Below, piece after piece: positions 45,126-57,800 of a DNA stretch of 64,000 nucleotides (positions within the stretch are counted from its first letter, which is position 1; each line of letters starts with the position of its first letter). The position numbers and the translations under genes were made by a program. A model generated the notes under the pieces. The model did no database searches. It was given only the letters and a program-made list of their open reading frames with translations, and was not told the DNA's origin. Origin of the DNA: Rhabdophis nuchalis (Eukaryota > Chordata > Lepidosauria > Squamata > Natricidae). Location: contig CM077644.1 in the NCBI GenBank assembly GCA_039707465.1, forward strand, positions 188,356,462-188,420,461. The letters are read 5' to 3'.

Positions 45126-46130
45126 AAGTTCTATTTTTAAATTTTTTAAAATAATTTTTATTGAACATATTTAAACATTAAAAAACAAAACCCAAATTTC
45201 CACTCATTACCGCATTTCCATAGCGTATCATTAATATCATTCATATTTAAATAAGCTCTATTTCTATAGTTCACTAATATATATTATATAGTCATTTAGG
45301 TTGCAATAATATTTACAAATATATACAGTATTGTCATATTATTGTGGATATTACATAATTCTTATACAGTAGTCTTACATCTATCCTCTAGTCATTTATA
45401 CCATCTACTCCAAACTTTATAATGCTCCAATTCTTCTCTGTCTTTCAATTCCATGGTCAACCTATCCATCTCTGCACACTCAAGTATCTTTCTTAGTATC
45501 ATTGCATCTGAAGGGATATTATTCTGTTTCCAATTTTGAACAAAGACGATTCTAATTGCAGTTGGTATATGTAATATTATATATTGAATTTTTTTACACA
45601 TATTTCCACCTAATATGCCCAATAAGAATAATTCTGGTTTCAATTTGATCTTTTGTTCTGTATTTGTTCCAACAATTCCTTTATTTTAAACCAATACTTC
45701 CTAGCTTTGGGACATGTCTACCCACATATGATAGAAATCATATGTTTATTGCTGAATCTCCAGCATTCAGACAAGTGATTTGGAAACATTTTGGCCAATC
45801 TAGCTGGTGTTCTATGATTTTTTTAAATGTTTGTCCTTCAGTCCTAAAAGAAAAAAAAAATTAATTAGTCTCCATTTTATATCAATCTTAAAAATCCTCT
45901 GCATTATTATGTGTGTTTGAGACAAGAATCTTCTAGGTTTTTTCCATGATAAAATGGCCCTTCTTGTTGGTCACATTTCCAACATAAATTTGAAATTATA
46001 ATTTCAATATTCTTTTCTTTCTCTTTCTGAAATGCATATGCTAACCACTTCTTTGGTTTATTTGCAAATTCATTTTTGGGGGGGTTTCACAAAATCTTCA
46101 TTTACATTTCTCTTACTTTTAAAGGTAAAT
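45126..46130 (-). pseudogene. L1 ORF2 C-terminal fragment and 3' UTR (second subfamily)
   Basis: Minus strand. The Cys-rich/zinc-knuckle region (QPTRRAILSWKK, near 45940-45975), HMWVDMSQS (near 45715-45735, then a stop), then an open stretch 45392-45643 with LFLLGILGGNMCKK, TAIRIVFVQNWKQ and CAEMDRLTMELKD, all typical of the end of L1 ORF2p. A 3' UTR ends near 45140 with GTTCAATAAAAATTATTTT. Several stops make it non-functional. ORF2p supplies endonuclease and reverse transcriptase in active copies; both domains are missing here by 5' truncation. Confidence 0.8.
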
Positions 46131-46540
46131 GGTGCTATAAAAGCTTTATTTGTTGAGAAATACTTACCTTCTCTGGACAGCTCTTTATTTTTTCTTCTTT
46201 TCTCTTTATTTCATTCAAAATAGTTATAGACTATGGTTTCATTAGCCTTGAAAAAAATAACAATAATAATATCTGAATGAGGGAGCAAAGTTTGCAGGAA
46301 TCACCTTCAATCTTCTTCAGGAAGCAACACAGCCTGTGGACCTCTAAGAATAAAGAGAAGCAGTCTTGATGCTTTATAGTGCTTTGCTTCTCTCTGCTTT
46401 GCTCCCACAGACCCTACTTATTTTCCTTCAGCAATTCTAAGAGTGAAAAAAAGTCTCCATTTTTGGATTTTACCAATGCTGTAGGGTGGTTGAAGAAGAC
46501 TAGAGCAACACACATTTTAGAATCCTTTCCACTTTCCAAG
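46131..46540. other. Unassigned stretch
   Basis: May include more 5' sequence of the L1 fragment; nothing decisive. Confidence 0.35.
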
Positions 46541-46542
46541 TA

Positions 46543-46734
46543 CAGTAGAATCTCTGGTCACAAACCCTTCTGACTATGACCAAATCTGGTTCCAGTTAAA
46601 AATTGACTTTTTTCCTCCTGTGGTTCCCTTTTTTGCTAAGCACCAAATTTCCAAAATTAGGTTCAGGTCATGACCAAATTGGTTTGTGACCAAAATTATG
46701 GAACAAATTATGGTTGTGACCAGAGGTTCTACTG
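46543..46734. mobile_element. TA-flanked MITE (CAGTAGAA family, 192 bp)
   Basis: Starts CAGTAGAATCTCTGGTCAC and ends GTGACCAGAGGTTCTACTG, a near-perfect inverted pair of 19 bp, with TA on each side (46541-46542, 46735-46736). This is the structure of Tc1/mariner-type (Tigger-like) non-autonomous elements. Confidence 0.88.
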
Positions 46735-46736
46735 TA

Positions 46737-49381
46737 TTGAAGAGGCTACAGGTGGCTGTAAGCACTTAAAAAAGCTTCCATCATGCTATGTTTTGGAGCT
46801 TTCCTTAGAATCCTTGTCCAACTTTTCCAAATGAAGGGAGGAACCCAGAGGACATTTGGTAGAAGATGATGGGGTGCCTAGAAGGCAGTATGCAGTGTTT
46901 CATTAAGGCAAATCACATATTCTCTTTATCTTGATAAAAAGAACTAAAGGTCTTCCCTGTGATGAATTTAAGCTGCCTCACATAGTCACAACCGCAGTTT
47001 AGAGGATATTTTTTTTAAAAAATGTTTCAATAGTGGGATATTCTCTTAAGGCTCCCTAGTTGCTTTAAACATAAATTGTACAGGATTTCTAAACATGTAA
47101 AGCTGCTTCTCAGATCTGAGTCATTACCTTTACAAAATAACGTGATAAATATTATCATAAGACACTCAACTTCCCCGTGATCAGCTGTTGTAAGCAGACA
47201 ATAAAATACTTTTATTCCTCTGGTTAGAAGTGGTTTACCATTATCAATCACTGCTATTTGTGCTTAACCTTTGTCTTAGCTGTTGAAATATTCTGTGCAA
47301 TTGTAGCCAAAACAAACAAATCGAGTAGAGGGCAATCTTTTCCATAGTAGCTTAATCTCTTTTTATTATATCCAATTTATTTCCTTTTGCCTGACAAGCA
47401 CACCATCAAAGAAACTATAAAATGTAATGGCGATCTTTAAAATAGAATAAACTTGATACTGGGCAAGAATTTTCCAACACAAATGTTCTACTGTGTTTCT
47501 GTATTTTAATTTCAGCTAACTAGACCCAAGAAGTCTGGGATTAGAGAACTGGGTTTGCTATGGAGGGTTTAGTTCCCATGCCGGTGAGATACTCAGTCAT
47601 AACACCATCTTCAGTACCAAAAATGTGATTAATGTACTAATTGTGGGATTTAAAGAGAATCAAGAGAGATTATTTGAAATATACAATGTCTAGAGTGGTA
47701 TGACCTTGAACAATGTATTCAACAGCTGTTGTGAAAACACCAGCTTAGCCCTGAAAGATATGAGGGAGTGAGAAAGAAACTCAAGATTGCCTACCTTGAT
47801 GCTCTTTGGTATAAGAAATAGTGGTGAGAGAAACTTTACTTTCAAGATTCTGCTAATATATCTGGCAATAATAGAGTTCCATTAGTTCCCCATTTGGCTT
47901 ATCTCAAAGGGCTGATGCCATCTATTGTGCCTTAACAGCGCTAAACTTTTTATTTGGTTCCTGACAATAGCTTCACTTCAATTTCTAATACATGAATAAA
48001 GCAACCAAAGTCATCACTATAGCTCTTTTCAATATAGCTACCCATGAATTCTTGAACTGACAGAAAACTCTACTAATATAATATCTGATAAAATACTCAA
48101 TTCTGTCAAAAGAATGTGCATGTTGATTATTTAATTTCTCCAGTTCTATTTCTCTTCCTTCTCATCAAACATCACTAATTAGCTAGAATGTATCTATCAA
48201 TAATTCTCCTTATGTGCCCTAGGACTGGGATTGAGAAAGAAGGCAAGTTTTAATAGATGGCTAGACCAGAGGTTTTAGCCATCTTTCAAAATTTACTATA
48301 GTTTGATAGAAATATTTTTGAATAAGGAAATAATAGCCAATGACTTAATAATCATTCATCAACACCCCAATCAACATCTAAAAAGCCACAAACAACTGAC
48401 CTCATATAAATCCAGAACAGCCCGAAGCACACACACTGCTAGAGTTCCCTTAGGATGGGCTCCAGCATGAGTCCAAAAGCTCGGAAGACTAAACCTCTGG
48501 TCCCAAAGAGTGATCTAGACTGGATCCTGCAACATTATCCTGGGACACATATATTTGCCTTCATTTATCAAATATTTTGAGTTGGTATGTTCAAAATGAT
48601 CATTTGATATCAGTTGGTGATTAGGCTCCCCTTGGACAGAGACTTAACAGTACAGTATTTTAGAAGAGGGATATCTCCTTGATCACATCAGTTGAAGTAC
48701 AACCAAATAGACATGTGGAAAGTAGCAAAGTTGAAAAAGCTCTTTCTCCCACTTTACCATGAACTCTCGTCCCATCCCCACAGGTCAGTTGCGCTTCAGA
48801 TTCAATCAGATCCCCAAGTGAAGGTTCAGCTCATAAAGACGATGGGAGAACTGGTTTGAAAACTGGACTCTACTACCCAAAACAGAATTGCCCTTAGAAA
48901 CAATGCTCTGGTATTTGAGATCAAGGGGTGTGCTACATGAGTCTAAAATGTTCAAAACGTGCCAGGTTGAACCCAGCCCTAGGAATCACCTGATCACAAT
49001 GCTGACCAAATGGTTGATGAAGCACAACATCTTGCACTCACTATGAAAATGTTGCAGTTAGTTGCCAACTTAAAAGTGAAAATCCTGGAGCTACCAAGGA
49101 AAGGCCTTAAATGTTCTGGCATTAAAAAAAAAAGTATTTCTGCCTTTGAATCATCTCTATCCCATCCTTGGTTCAGGATGTATAAAATCTCCAACAAATC
49201 TCATCTAACACTTTAGAGACAATTAGCTGTATTTCATTGTTGGCAGTTGTAAACATATTCACACTTCTCTGATCACTAGCCACTCTCTGCTGCAGCCATG
49301 TCTCTCCCAGCATTTAACTTCCCTACAAGCACTTGATTTCCCAATTTCTTTTCCTATTTTGAGACCAAAATATTTCCTTTC
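46737..49381. other. Unassigned stretch
   Basis: Over 2.6 kb with no clear element. The segment 48440-49000 has the more balanced base composition of an old repeat, but I cannot name it. The open frame at 49010-49216 (plus) has no recognised domain. Confidence 0.35.
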
Positions 49382-49389
49382 TCTTAAGG

Positions 49390-50289
49390 CAGACATGTCC
49401 AAAGTCAGGCCCGCGGGCCATTTGCGGCCCGGGGGTTGGTTTAATACGGCCCTCCAACAGCCCTTCCTGCTCTGTGTAAATGTGGCCCTCCCACGGCCAC
49501 ATTTACACAGACCGCCCACTGAGGAATTGCAGAGCGGACAAGGGAAGAAGAAATGATGAAACGCTCGGAGGTGGGGTGGGGTGAGCAAGAGAAACGTGCG
49601 AACGGGGAAAGAGCCGGGCGGAAGCCCTCCACGAGCAGCCCGGATAGAGCGCGGGAAACGCGAAGGTGGAACGAGCTCGGGAGGGGGAAGGAGCGGACGA
49701 GGGAAGAAGAAACGACGAAGCTGGGAGGGAGGTGAACGCGCGGCCCCAGAACGTCTGCTTGGCGCTTTCACCTCCCTCCCAGCCACGCAGCCCCAGAATG
49801 TGCACAATGTGCTCAGGTGCCTGCCCGAGGGAGCCGCGATGGAGACGCGACCGGCTTCCCTGCCTGACGCCCCTGCTGGGCGACAGCCTCGGTGGTGCTT
49901 AAGATGACGGTAGCCTTGGGTGCTCACCCCGCCTGCTCCCTCGCCCGCTGCGAGTGGCGAGGGAGTGGCAGGGAGTGACTGACAGACACAGAGAGAGACA
50001 GAAGGGGAGGGAGGGAAAGACAGAGAGACAGACAGAGACAGAGAGAAAGAGAGGGAGGGAGAGAGACGGAGAGAGACACAGATAGAGAATGAATCGGAAT
50101 CGGATTGAATCAGAGACAGACAGGGAAAGAGGGAGAGACAGACATACAGAGAGAGGGAGGGAGGGAGAGAATCAGAGAGAGTGACACACACAGAGACAGG
50201 GAGAGACAGAGAGAGGAAGGGAGAGACAGATTAAGTGAGTGAGAGACAGACACACACACAGAGTGACAGAGAGAAAGAGAGAAAGAGAG

Positions 50290-50324
<35 letters not shown>

Positions 50325-50914
50325 AAGAAAGACAGAAAGAGAGACAAAGAAAGAGAAAGAGAGAGAAAGAGAGAGAGAAAGGGAAAGAAAGAAAGAGCGA
50401 AAGAGAGAGAAAGAAAGAGAGAAAGAGAGAGAAATGGAGAGAGAGAGAGGAAGAAAGAGAGAAAGAGAGAGAGTGAGAGAGAAAGGGAGACAGAAAGAAA
50501 GAGAAAAAGAGAGAGAGAGAAAGAAAGAGAGAAAGAGCGAGAGAAATGGAGAGAGAGAGAGAGAGAGGAAGAAAGAGAGAGAGAGAAAGAAAGAGAGACA
50601 GAAAGAGAGAGAGAGAAAGAAAGAAAGAGAAAGAGCGAGAGAAATGGAGAGAGAGAGGGGAAGAAAGAGAGAAAGAGAGAAAGAGGTAGGTAAGTTTTTT
50701 TTAAATTTATTTTCAATACATTGTGAAAACTCAACTGTCAGTTGATCTTAATGTTATGAAATGAAAAGTATGTCATTTGCAATTAACTTGGCATAAAATA
50801 ATTTATTTGCATTTAATTGTAATGGTTCAAAAAATGTTCGGAAAAATGTTCGGCCCTCCACCATGTTCACTTCATCCAATCTGGCCCTCTTTGAAAAAAG
50901 TTTGGACACCACTG
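49390..50914. mobile_element. 1.5-kb hAT element with GC-rich and GA-rich interior
   Basis: It starts CAGACATGTCCAAAG and ends CTTTGAAAAAAGTTTGGACACCACTG minus its first bases (inverted ends), with a perfect 8-bp TSD TCTTAAGG at 49382-49389 and 50915-50922. The interior holds a CpG-rich block (49400-49960) and then a long purine tract (49975-50693). Several long frames, including a 310-codon minus-strand one, are repeat artefacts and show no transposase motif. It is therefore non-autonomous. Confidence 0.9.
49975..50693 (+). repeat. GA-rich polypurine tract, about 720 bp
   Basis: Plus strand almost entirely GA, GAAA and GAGA words. Left part with ACAGAGAGAC and ACACAC interruptions; right part (50290-50690) nearly pure purine. 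Open frames of 150-170 codons on both strands (Arg/Glu/Lys-rich, and Ser/Leu/Phe-rich) are translations of the repeat. Confidence 0.95.
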
Positions 50915-50970
50915 TCTTAAGGGAAAGGAAAGCAGAGCAGACTTTCAATGTGTGTAAGCAGAAAAGTCAC

Positions 50971-51128
50971 CCCAAAGGTGCTTTTTCCAAGAGGCAACGG
51001 GACTTTCTGGTTTTCTTTGAAGACGTTTCTCATTCAAGAAGAAGCTTCTTCAGCGTTTCTCATTCAAGAAGAAGCTTCTTCAGCTCAGAGCTGAAAGTCA
51101 AGTTGCCTCTTGAAAAAGCACCTTTGGG
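50971..51128. repeat. Inverted repeat with an internal 30-bp tandem duplication
   Basis: CCCAAAGGTGCTTTTTCCAA (50971 on) pairs with the complementary arm ending CACCTTTGGG (51102-51128), about 27 bp with one extra mismatch. Between them the 30-bp unit CGTTTCTCATTCAAGAAGAA... occurs twice exactly (51024-51053, 51054-51083). I recognise this as an interspersed repeat type but not its class; a Penelope-like tail or a MITE are both possible. Confidence 0.65.
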
Positions 51129-51145
51129 AAAACCATGACCTGGAT

Positions 51146-53519
51146 GACTGAGAATCTCCACAGATAAAGAAAGGTAACAGTTTGCTTTAACCCAAAGATC
51201 CCAGTAGATAACTTTAAACAAATATTAATAACTTTAGATAAATATTAAGCGCATTTAATATTTACTTGCTTATTTACTGGGTGTTTTTTTTTAAACCATC
51301 AGTTACCAGGCCTATTTTATACTGCAATATCTAGAAAATAGCAAAAGTTAGCAAAGTGGGCTTTTGTTGTTTATTTGTTAGTTGCAAACACTTTAATCAG
51401 AGGGACTCAATTCAAATCACCATTCATTGTATGGTGATATTTTATGGGTTAACTGTTGCTCAATCAAATCCACTGCATAGCGTTCTCATGAAGATCAAAC
51501 GTGTGTTTGGCAGCATTGTATTCATAACCTTTCAGTTGTTTTAGAAAAAGTTGAAATGCTGCCATCCCTTTTGCACCCCATTGGTACAGACATTAAAGAT
51601 GATTTGGAGGTCCTCCTTGACTATGAAGCACCAGATATGTGTGCCCGTGATCTGGACTTAGGGCACCTAATGCTCCCACATTTACTCAGAGCCAAATGGT
51701 TAGTCTCTCTTGCATGGAATCCTCTCACTACATCACTACCTCACTATGTGGGAATGGAGAAAATCAGAAAAGCGAGACAGAAAAAAACAGTCTTATGTAA
51801 TGAGATATAAATCAACTACAGTAGATCTTTAAGAGAGAGTCAATTTCACTGAGAAAACTCTATGTTCCCAGGTAAAAATAAAATCCATTGTAAGCCCTAT
51901 TTTATGTTGAGTTTACTAATTTCATAAATGTTTCTAGATAAGTGCTTGTCATTCACCAACTAAAAAACTCAGGCTTTGCTGCTCCCCACCTGTTTTCAAA
52001 TGATTTTACAGCATTTTGCATGTCTCATAAATTCTTTAGAAGTAATGTTTGCTTTCTGCCAGATTTCTGTGTGAGAGAATGGATTGTTTTTATCAGCCCT
52101 TGTCAAACTACCAGTGCAATTGAATTCCCATTTAATTGAATGCATTCACTTCTCTGATAGCAGGAAGAAGAAATTCCACTAACTGCAATAATGCTATCAG
52201 ATCGGAACCATAAAGTCCAGACAATCATTAAATAGCAGTGATATACTTTTTCTGCCTCTTTTGCTACTGTCTACTGAATACCTGGATTGTAGCCCAGATC
52301 TGATACTCCTAAACTATGAAACCATAGATATGCCAACGTGGAAGTAAGAGCCTTACTTACTTACATAAGCATAAATAGGATCACAGCATAAGTCTGAATG
52401 GATTGTCAAAAAATGAAGTCTCTCTCTCTCTCTCCCTCCCCTCCTTCCTTCTTTTTCACATTGTTTGGGAATCAAAGGGGGGACGGTGACTTTTCCATGT
52501 GAAAAGCCTTTGAATAAGAACATTGAGTTTTTGTGCTTTAGATGCTGCCTAATTCCTGCTTTCCTTAAAGAAAGCACTTTTTAGTTGTATCGTTTAGTTA
52601 TATCAGTGCTGCGAAAGAATAGATAACTTTCTTGGATTCATGCTGGCTCCCAATGCTTGCCTTGGATTCAGATTGGCTTCCTTATGCTTACCATCCTGTA
52701 AGGACTCCTTTGAGTAAGAAACTCCACCTGCTTATTTAAGCCCTTGTCATTACCTCTTTCAGTGTTAGTCATAAAATTACTAGGGGAAACAGACAAGATT
52801 CAGAGCACATTATCATGAAATTGCAATGGAACTAAGAGGCATTTTAGCATAATATAAGGGTAGATCATCAGAATGACTTTCAGCATATATTTTCCATTGC
52901 ATGAGTGAGTTATGGATGAACACAGATGGCAAATGTTGCATTAATATTCTCAGATGGCCATGGGGATATGATTTACAATGGAGTAAATAGAAATCACTGA
53001 GTTGAAAAAGGATGGAAATCATAATGTTGGCTGAAATGTACTGAGAGGGCTAGGAAAGAATAAACAGAGACAAGAGTAGTGTTTCTGGAGTAAACTGGAA
53101 GGTTTACTCTTCCACATCTTTCATTTCACCTAGTTACATCCATGTCCAAAACATTCTCCTATAGAAGACCTGAACTATTTTTACAGTATATGTAACTGAC
53201 AATTGATATATATGTAATACATTAAAAGGGAGTATAAATGCATATTATAATTGCCCAAATGAATATCACAATCTAATTGACTGTGTGTTGACTACAATGA
53301 TTCAGGTAGCAGTCAAGGACCTAAGAGTTATGACGGTAATGCCATATAATGTAAGCTGTTCCAAATAGGTTTTTTTTTTCAAAATTAGGGGAGTTTAGTG
53401 CAAAATATGACAGTACACCAAGATTCAAATTTCAGTACACATTAGTACTGATTTCCCCCCATAATTTGTAAATCTCAAACATATATATATGTGTGTCTGT
53501 ATATATTATATATATTCTG
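51146..53519. other. Unassigned AT-rich stretch
   Basis: A (TC)n run lies at about 52421-52450. Otherwise no element or gene recognised over 2.4 kb. Confidence 0.4.
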
Positions 53520-53665
53520 TCTGTGACAGAAGCCTGCCTGATGATGACAATTGAGATCTTGTCGAAACGTTGCAATAACATCTCCATGCTATATACATGG
53601 GAAAATCCCCGAGGCCAGCAATGCCAGCATACCTACACCCGTGAAAATCTACGAAAACATATATA
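53520..53665 (+). repeat. Possible interspersed repeat, class unknown
   Basis: GCCTGATGATGACAATTGAG, TTGTCGAAACGTTGCAATAA and CATACCTACACCCGTGAAAA, flanked by (TA)n on both sides. The TGATGA...CGAAACG style recalls 3' tails of Penelope-like elements, but no GIY-YIG or reverse transcriptase remnant adjoins it, so this is a weak guess. Confidence 0.4.
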
Positions 53666-53994
53666 TATCTTGGTTTTCATTAAACTGACCAACTCCAGGT
53701 ATTGCCACATCAATGAACAGACTTCCTTTTTTTCTATACCTTTAGGAGTAGCCTGATCTAGTAGGTTCCAAGTATTTTTCAATTTGAATTTTGAAATTTC
53801 AGAAAATTTTAATCTCTTCATTTCATAAAATTCAGTCAATAAATAAGTCAATCAATCAATCAATCCACATCGTTTTGTCATATTAAATATACTAACCTAA
53901 CAAGACGCTCAATTCTTCACTTTCTAGTAATTCCTCTATTTCTATAAAAATGTGTGGAAGTTCCATATAAAGTAGCCAGAATGGCTACCTTTAC
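53666..53994. other. Unassigned stretch with (TCAA)n
   Basis: A short (TCAA)n at about 53848-53866. Nothing else recognised. Confidence 0.4.
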
Positions 53995-54400
53995 TTCAAC
54001 TGCAATAACACAAGGGCTATCAATAATACAAACTAAATGTAATCCGTTCTAATCTTGATTGCAGGAAAAATGATTTCAGCAATAGAATAGTAAATGTGTG
54101 GAACACCCTACCTGATCCTCTTGGTAGTTCCTCTATCCCCCATATCTTTTACCTTAAGCTGTCTACCGTGGACATTACACATTTCTTAAGAGGTCCTTAA
54201 GGGGAGGGTGCGTAAGTGCACCAGCATGCCTACTCTCCATGTCCTACTATCCCATTTATATGTACTCTTTTTATGTGTTTATGGCTATGCTTTGCTTATT
54301 TATATCCATTTATTTGTGCCATTTTATGTGTTTTTCCTACTTGTTTCCTTGTACTTGTTTCCTTGTACTTGTTGACAAATTAAAATAAAGAAATAAAAAA
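53995..54400 (+). mobile_element. CR1/L3-like LINE 3' fragment
   Basis: 54046-54129 translates in one frame to SNLDCRKNDFSNRIVNVWNT followed by LPDPLGSS. This matches the N-V-WN-LP motif at the end of CR1-group proteins. A short 3' UTR ends GTTGACAAATTAAAATAAAG followed by an (AATAAA)-like tail. 5'-truncated and non-functional. It differs from the CR1 copies at 34955 and 41917. Confidence 0.78.
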
Positions 54401-54847
54401 AATAAGAATAACTAACCACTTTCCTTAGGAGCTTTGAATGAACTTTGCCTGTGCCATATGAATACTCTCCTGAAAAGAAAAGACAGCGAAAGGAACCATT
54501 TTGCATCTGTTTAGTTTCACCTTCCAAATTGTAAATAGAGAAACAGCTTTTCTGTTGCCAAAATCCTGAACTTTTTTTTGTTCCCTCTCACGGCTATTCT
54601 CTAATTTGTGGCAGTTGCTGACTCAGTCAGCCACCAGTATCAACGCCCGGCACCATGTCTTACTAAGCAATAAATAAAACAAATGCCCTGGACTGTTGGC
54701 TTGGCTGGTGACAGGCTGGCTGCTTGGCTGACTGACTGATATATCAAACAAACAAAGACCAGTGTTCCTGTCTAGAATCTGCCTCTTGCTTGTCTGGACT
54801 AAAATCTCTATATCTTCCTGACCTATTTGTAAAAAGTAGTGGAAAAG
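54401..54847. other. Unassigned stretch
   Basis: GGCTGGCTGCTTGGCTGACT-type short repeats near 54700-54740. No gene recognised. Confidence 0.4.
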
Positions 54848-54898
54848 AAAGCTGGAAAAGGAAAACATTTGGAATAAATGTTTTCCTTTTCCAGCTTT
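54848..54898. repeat. Perfect 23-bp hairpin at an L2 junction
   Basis: AAAGCTGGAAAAGGAAAACA... (54848-54870) and its exact reverse complement (54876-54898) are separated by GGAAT. The right arm abuts the 5' break of the L2 fragment that starts near 54899. Confidence 0.9.
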
Positions 54899-55345
54899 AA
54901 ACATCCCTTCGACCGATCCGCTCCCACAGAGAGGGCCTTCTCCGGGTGCCTACGGCCGGGCAATGCCGGTCGCGATGCCCAGGGGAAGAGCCTTCTCTGT
55001 GGCGGGCCCTGCCCTCTGGAACGAGCTATCCCCTGATCTTAGAAACATCACGGACCTGCGCCTCTTCCGCCAACACCTAAAGACTCACTTCTTTCACCTA
55101 GCTGGCCTGGCCTAACTTCCAAGACTATATCATCGACTGATTTTAAATTAAATTAAGTGAATAAGGGGTTTTAAATTGATTTTAGCACAGGTATCATCTA
55201 ATTTAATAGGATTTTATTGATTTTATGATGTATTTATTCTTTGTATTGTCTTTTTCGTGTTTTAATTTCCTGTGCACCGCCCCGAGTCTCTTTTGGGAGA
55301 GTGGCGCGGTATATAAATCCAATAAAATCAAATCAAAATCAAATC
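54899..55345 (+). mobile_element. L2-like LINE 3' fragment with (AAATC)n tail
   Basis: Codes for the C-terminal end of the L2-like protein (RPIRSHREGLL-like, RAFSVAGPALWNELSPDLR, LRLFRQHLKTHFFHLAGLA), then a 3' UTR, the terminal stem-loop (CACCGCCCCGAGTCTC, about 55275-55300) and a tail of AAATC-type repeats at about 55320-55345. Confidence 0.87.
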
Positions 55346-55501
55346 AAAAATGCGTATGTTCTACTGTCTCGGTTTATTACAGTTGTATCTGTCTTCCATG
55401 TGAGGAACTTAAGAAGGGACAAAGATTTGCTTATGTTATTGTTACATACGTTACATACATACCTTACATATTGTAAGGTAGGCCAAGACTGGGAGAGGGT
55501 C

Positions 55502-55873
55502 CAGGGCCATCTTAATAGCATTATGGGCCCCGGGCAAAGCAGTGTCTGGGGCCCCTATGACAATTACTCACAGAATTAAAAATGTAAATGATCGATAAAA
55601 TTAAACATATATTTATTTTATTGGCACTTCCAACAAAATCGGTGTTAAGACATTAAAAATGTGCTGTACAGCAACAACTGATCAACATAATAAACATCTG
55701 AACAATACACAAGCCTTGAAAAACACAGCAATACTCAGTAAGCCATACAGATGCTGTATTTATATGATACAAGGTGCATTGAAGGGTTAGCGCACAGAGA
55801 TTGGTATGGACCCCCTATGCTTGTGGGGCCCATGGGCAAGTGCCCATCAGGCCCATGCATTAAGACAGCCGTG
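55502..55873. mobile_element. hAT element (CAGGGCCATCTTAAT family)
   Basis: Starts CAGGGCCATCTTAATAGCAT and ends GCATTAAGACAGCCGTG. Perfect 8-bp TSD AGAGGGTC at 55494-55501 and 55874-55881. Sub-terminal GGGCCC motifs are inverted too. Non-coding. Confidence 0.9.
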
Positions 55874-55881
55874 AGAGGGTC

Positions 55882-56133
55882 ACATCCCAATTCCCCCTCA
55901 AAATTTGTGAATTTTAGGTCATCTCTCCTCCAGAAGGAGTCAGGCAGTGGACTGTTGTACTTGCTCAGTTTTGTTCAATGTTTTCTCAATGTTTTTCATA
56001 TCAAATCTTCCTCAGGTCTGAATTCCATTGCACCCTGTACCCTGTGATAATCAGTTTTAGTTTCCCTGAAGGTTTTAAGGTTGTTTCAAAGCATAGCTCA
56101 CACATTTGTTAGGTCAGTGACGTTGTACAACTA
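55882..56133. other. Unassigned stretch
   Basis: Nothing recognised. Confidence 0.4.
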
Positions 56134-56415
56134 AAAACCTACTTTTTCCAACAGGCCGGCCTGGCCTAACCTACCGTACTTAGCCTAGTTTTTTAGCAGA
56201 GAAATTCTACATTGGGCTTCAGGGATTAGTTTTTAATGGGGTAGATTTTAGCACAGGGTGTAAATTTAATATAGTTTTAAGTATTAATGTATTTATTTTG
56301 TGATATATTGTGTTTTTATATTTCCTGTGCACTGCCCCGATCCCTTCGGGGGGAGGGGGCGATTAATAAGTCGAATGAATGAATGAATGAATGAATGAAT
56401 GAATGAATGAATGAA
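56134..56415 (+). mobile_element. L2-like LINE 3' end with (GAAT)n tail
   Basis: Begins with the codons for the protein end (AGLA from CAGGCCGGCCTGGCC) and includes the 3' UTR and the terminal stem-loop (GCCCCGATCCCTTCGGGGGG, about 56333-56352). It ends in a pure GAAT array (about 56373-56415). Confidence 0.85.
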
Positions 56416-56439
56416 TGTACATGAACTGCCATATTGCCA

Positions 56440-57717
<1,278 letters not shown>

Positions 57718-57800
57718 AGATGGATTCCTTTACTGTTTTGATGGTCTCATAGTCCATCTGCACTCTAACCTGTGTGTTCTCTGCAGTTGCATGCTTCTGT
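57718..57800 (-). pseudogene. RTE-BovB fragment, upstream piece
   Basis: The minus strand gives VRVQMDYETIKTVKESIF, corresponding to the segment just before FLGSKI in BovB reverse transcriptase (family pattern: ...GE..ETV..F.FLGSKI). The other piece lies beyond the L2, at 56440-57026. Confidence 0.7.

Noticed and set aside
48440..49216. Possible old LINE or host exon
   Set aside because: The composition suggests an old repeat, but no motif could be matched, so it is left unassigned.
49259..50191. 310-codon minus-strand frame in the hAT element
   Set aside because: Half is repeat-derived Ser/Leu; the rest is a GC-rich frame without transposase motifs (no hAT dimerisation region, no catalytic pattern).
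50231..50745. Open frames of 150-168 codons on both strands
   Set aside because: They translate the GA/TC repeat (Arg-Glu-Lys or Ser-Leu-Phe only) and have no domain.
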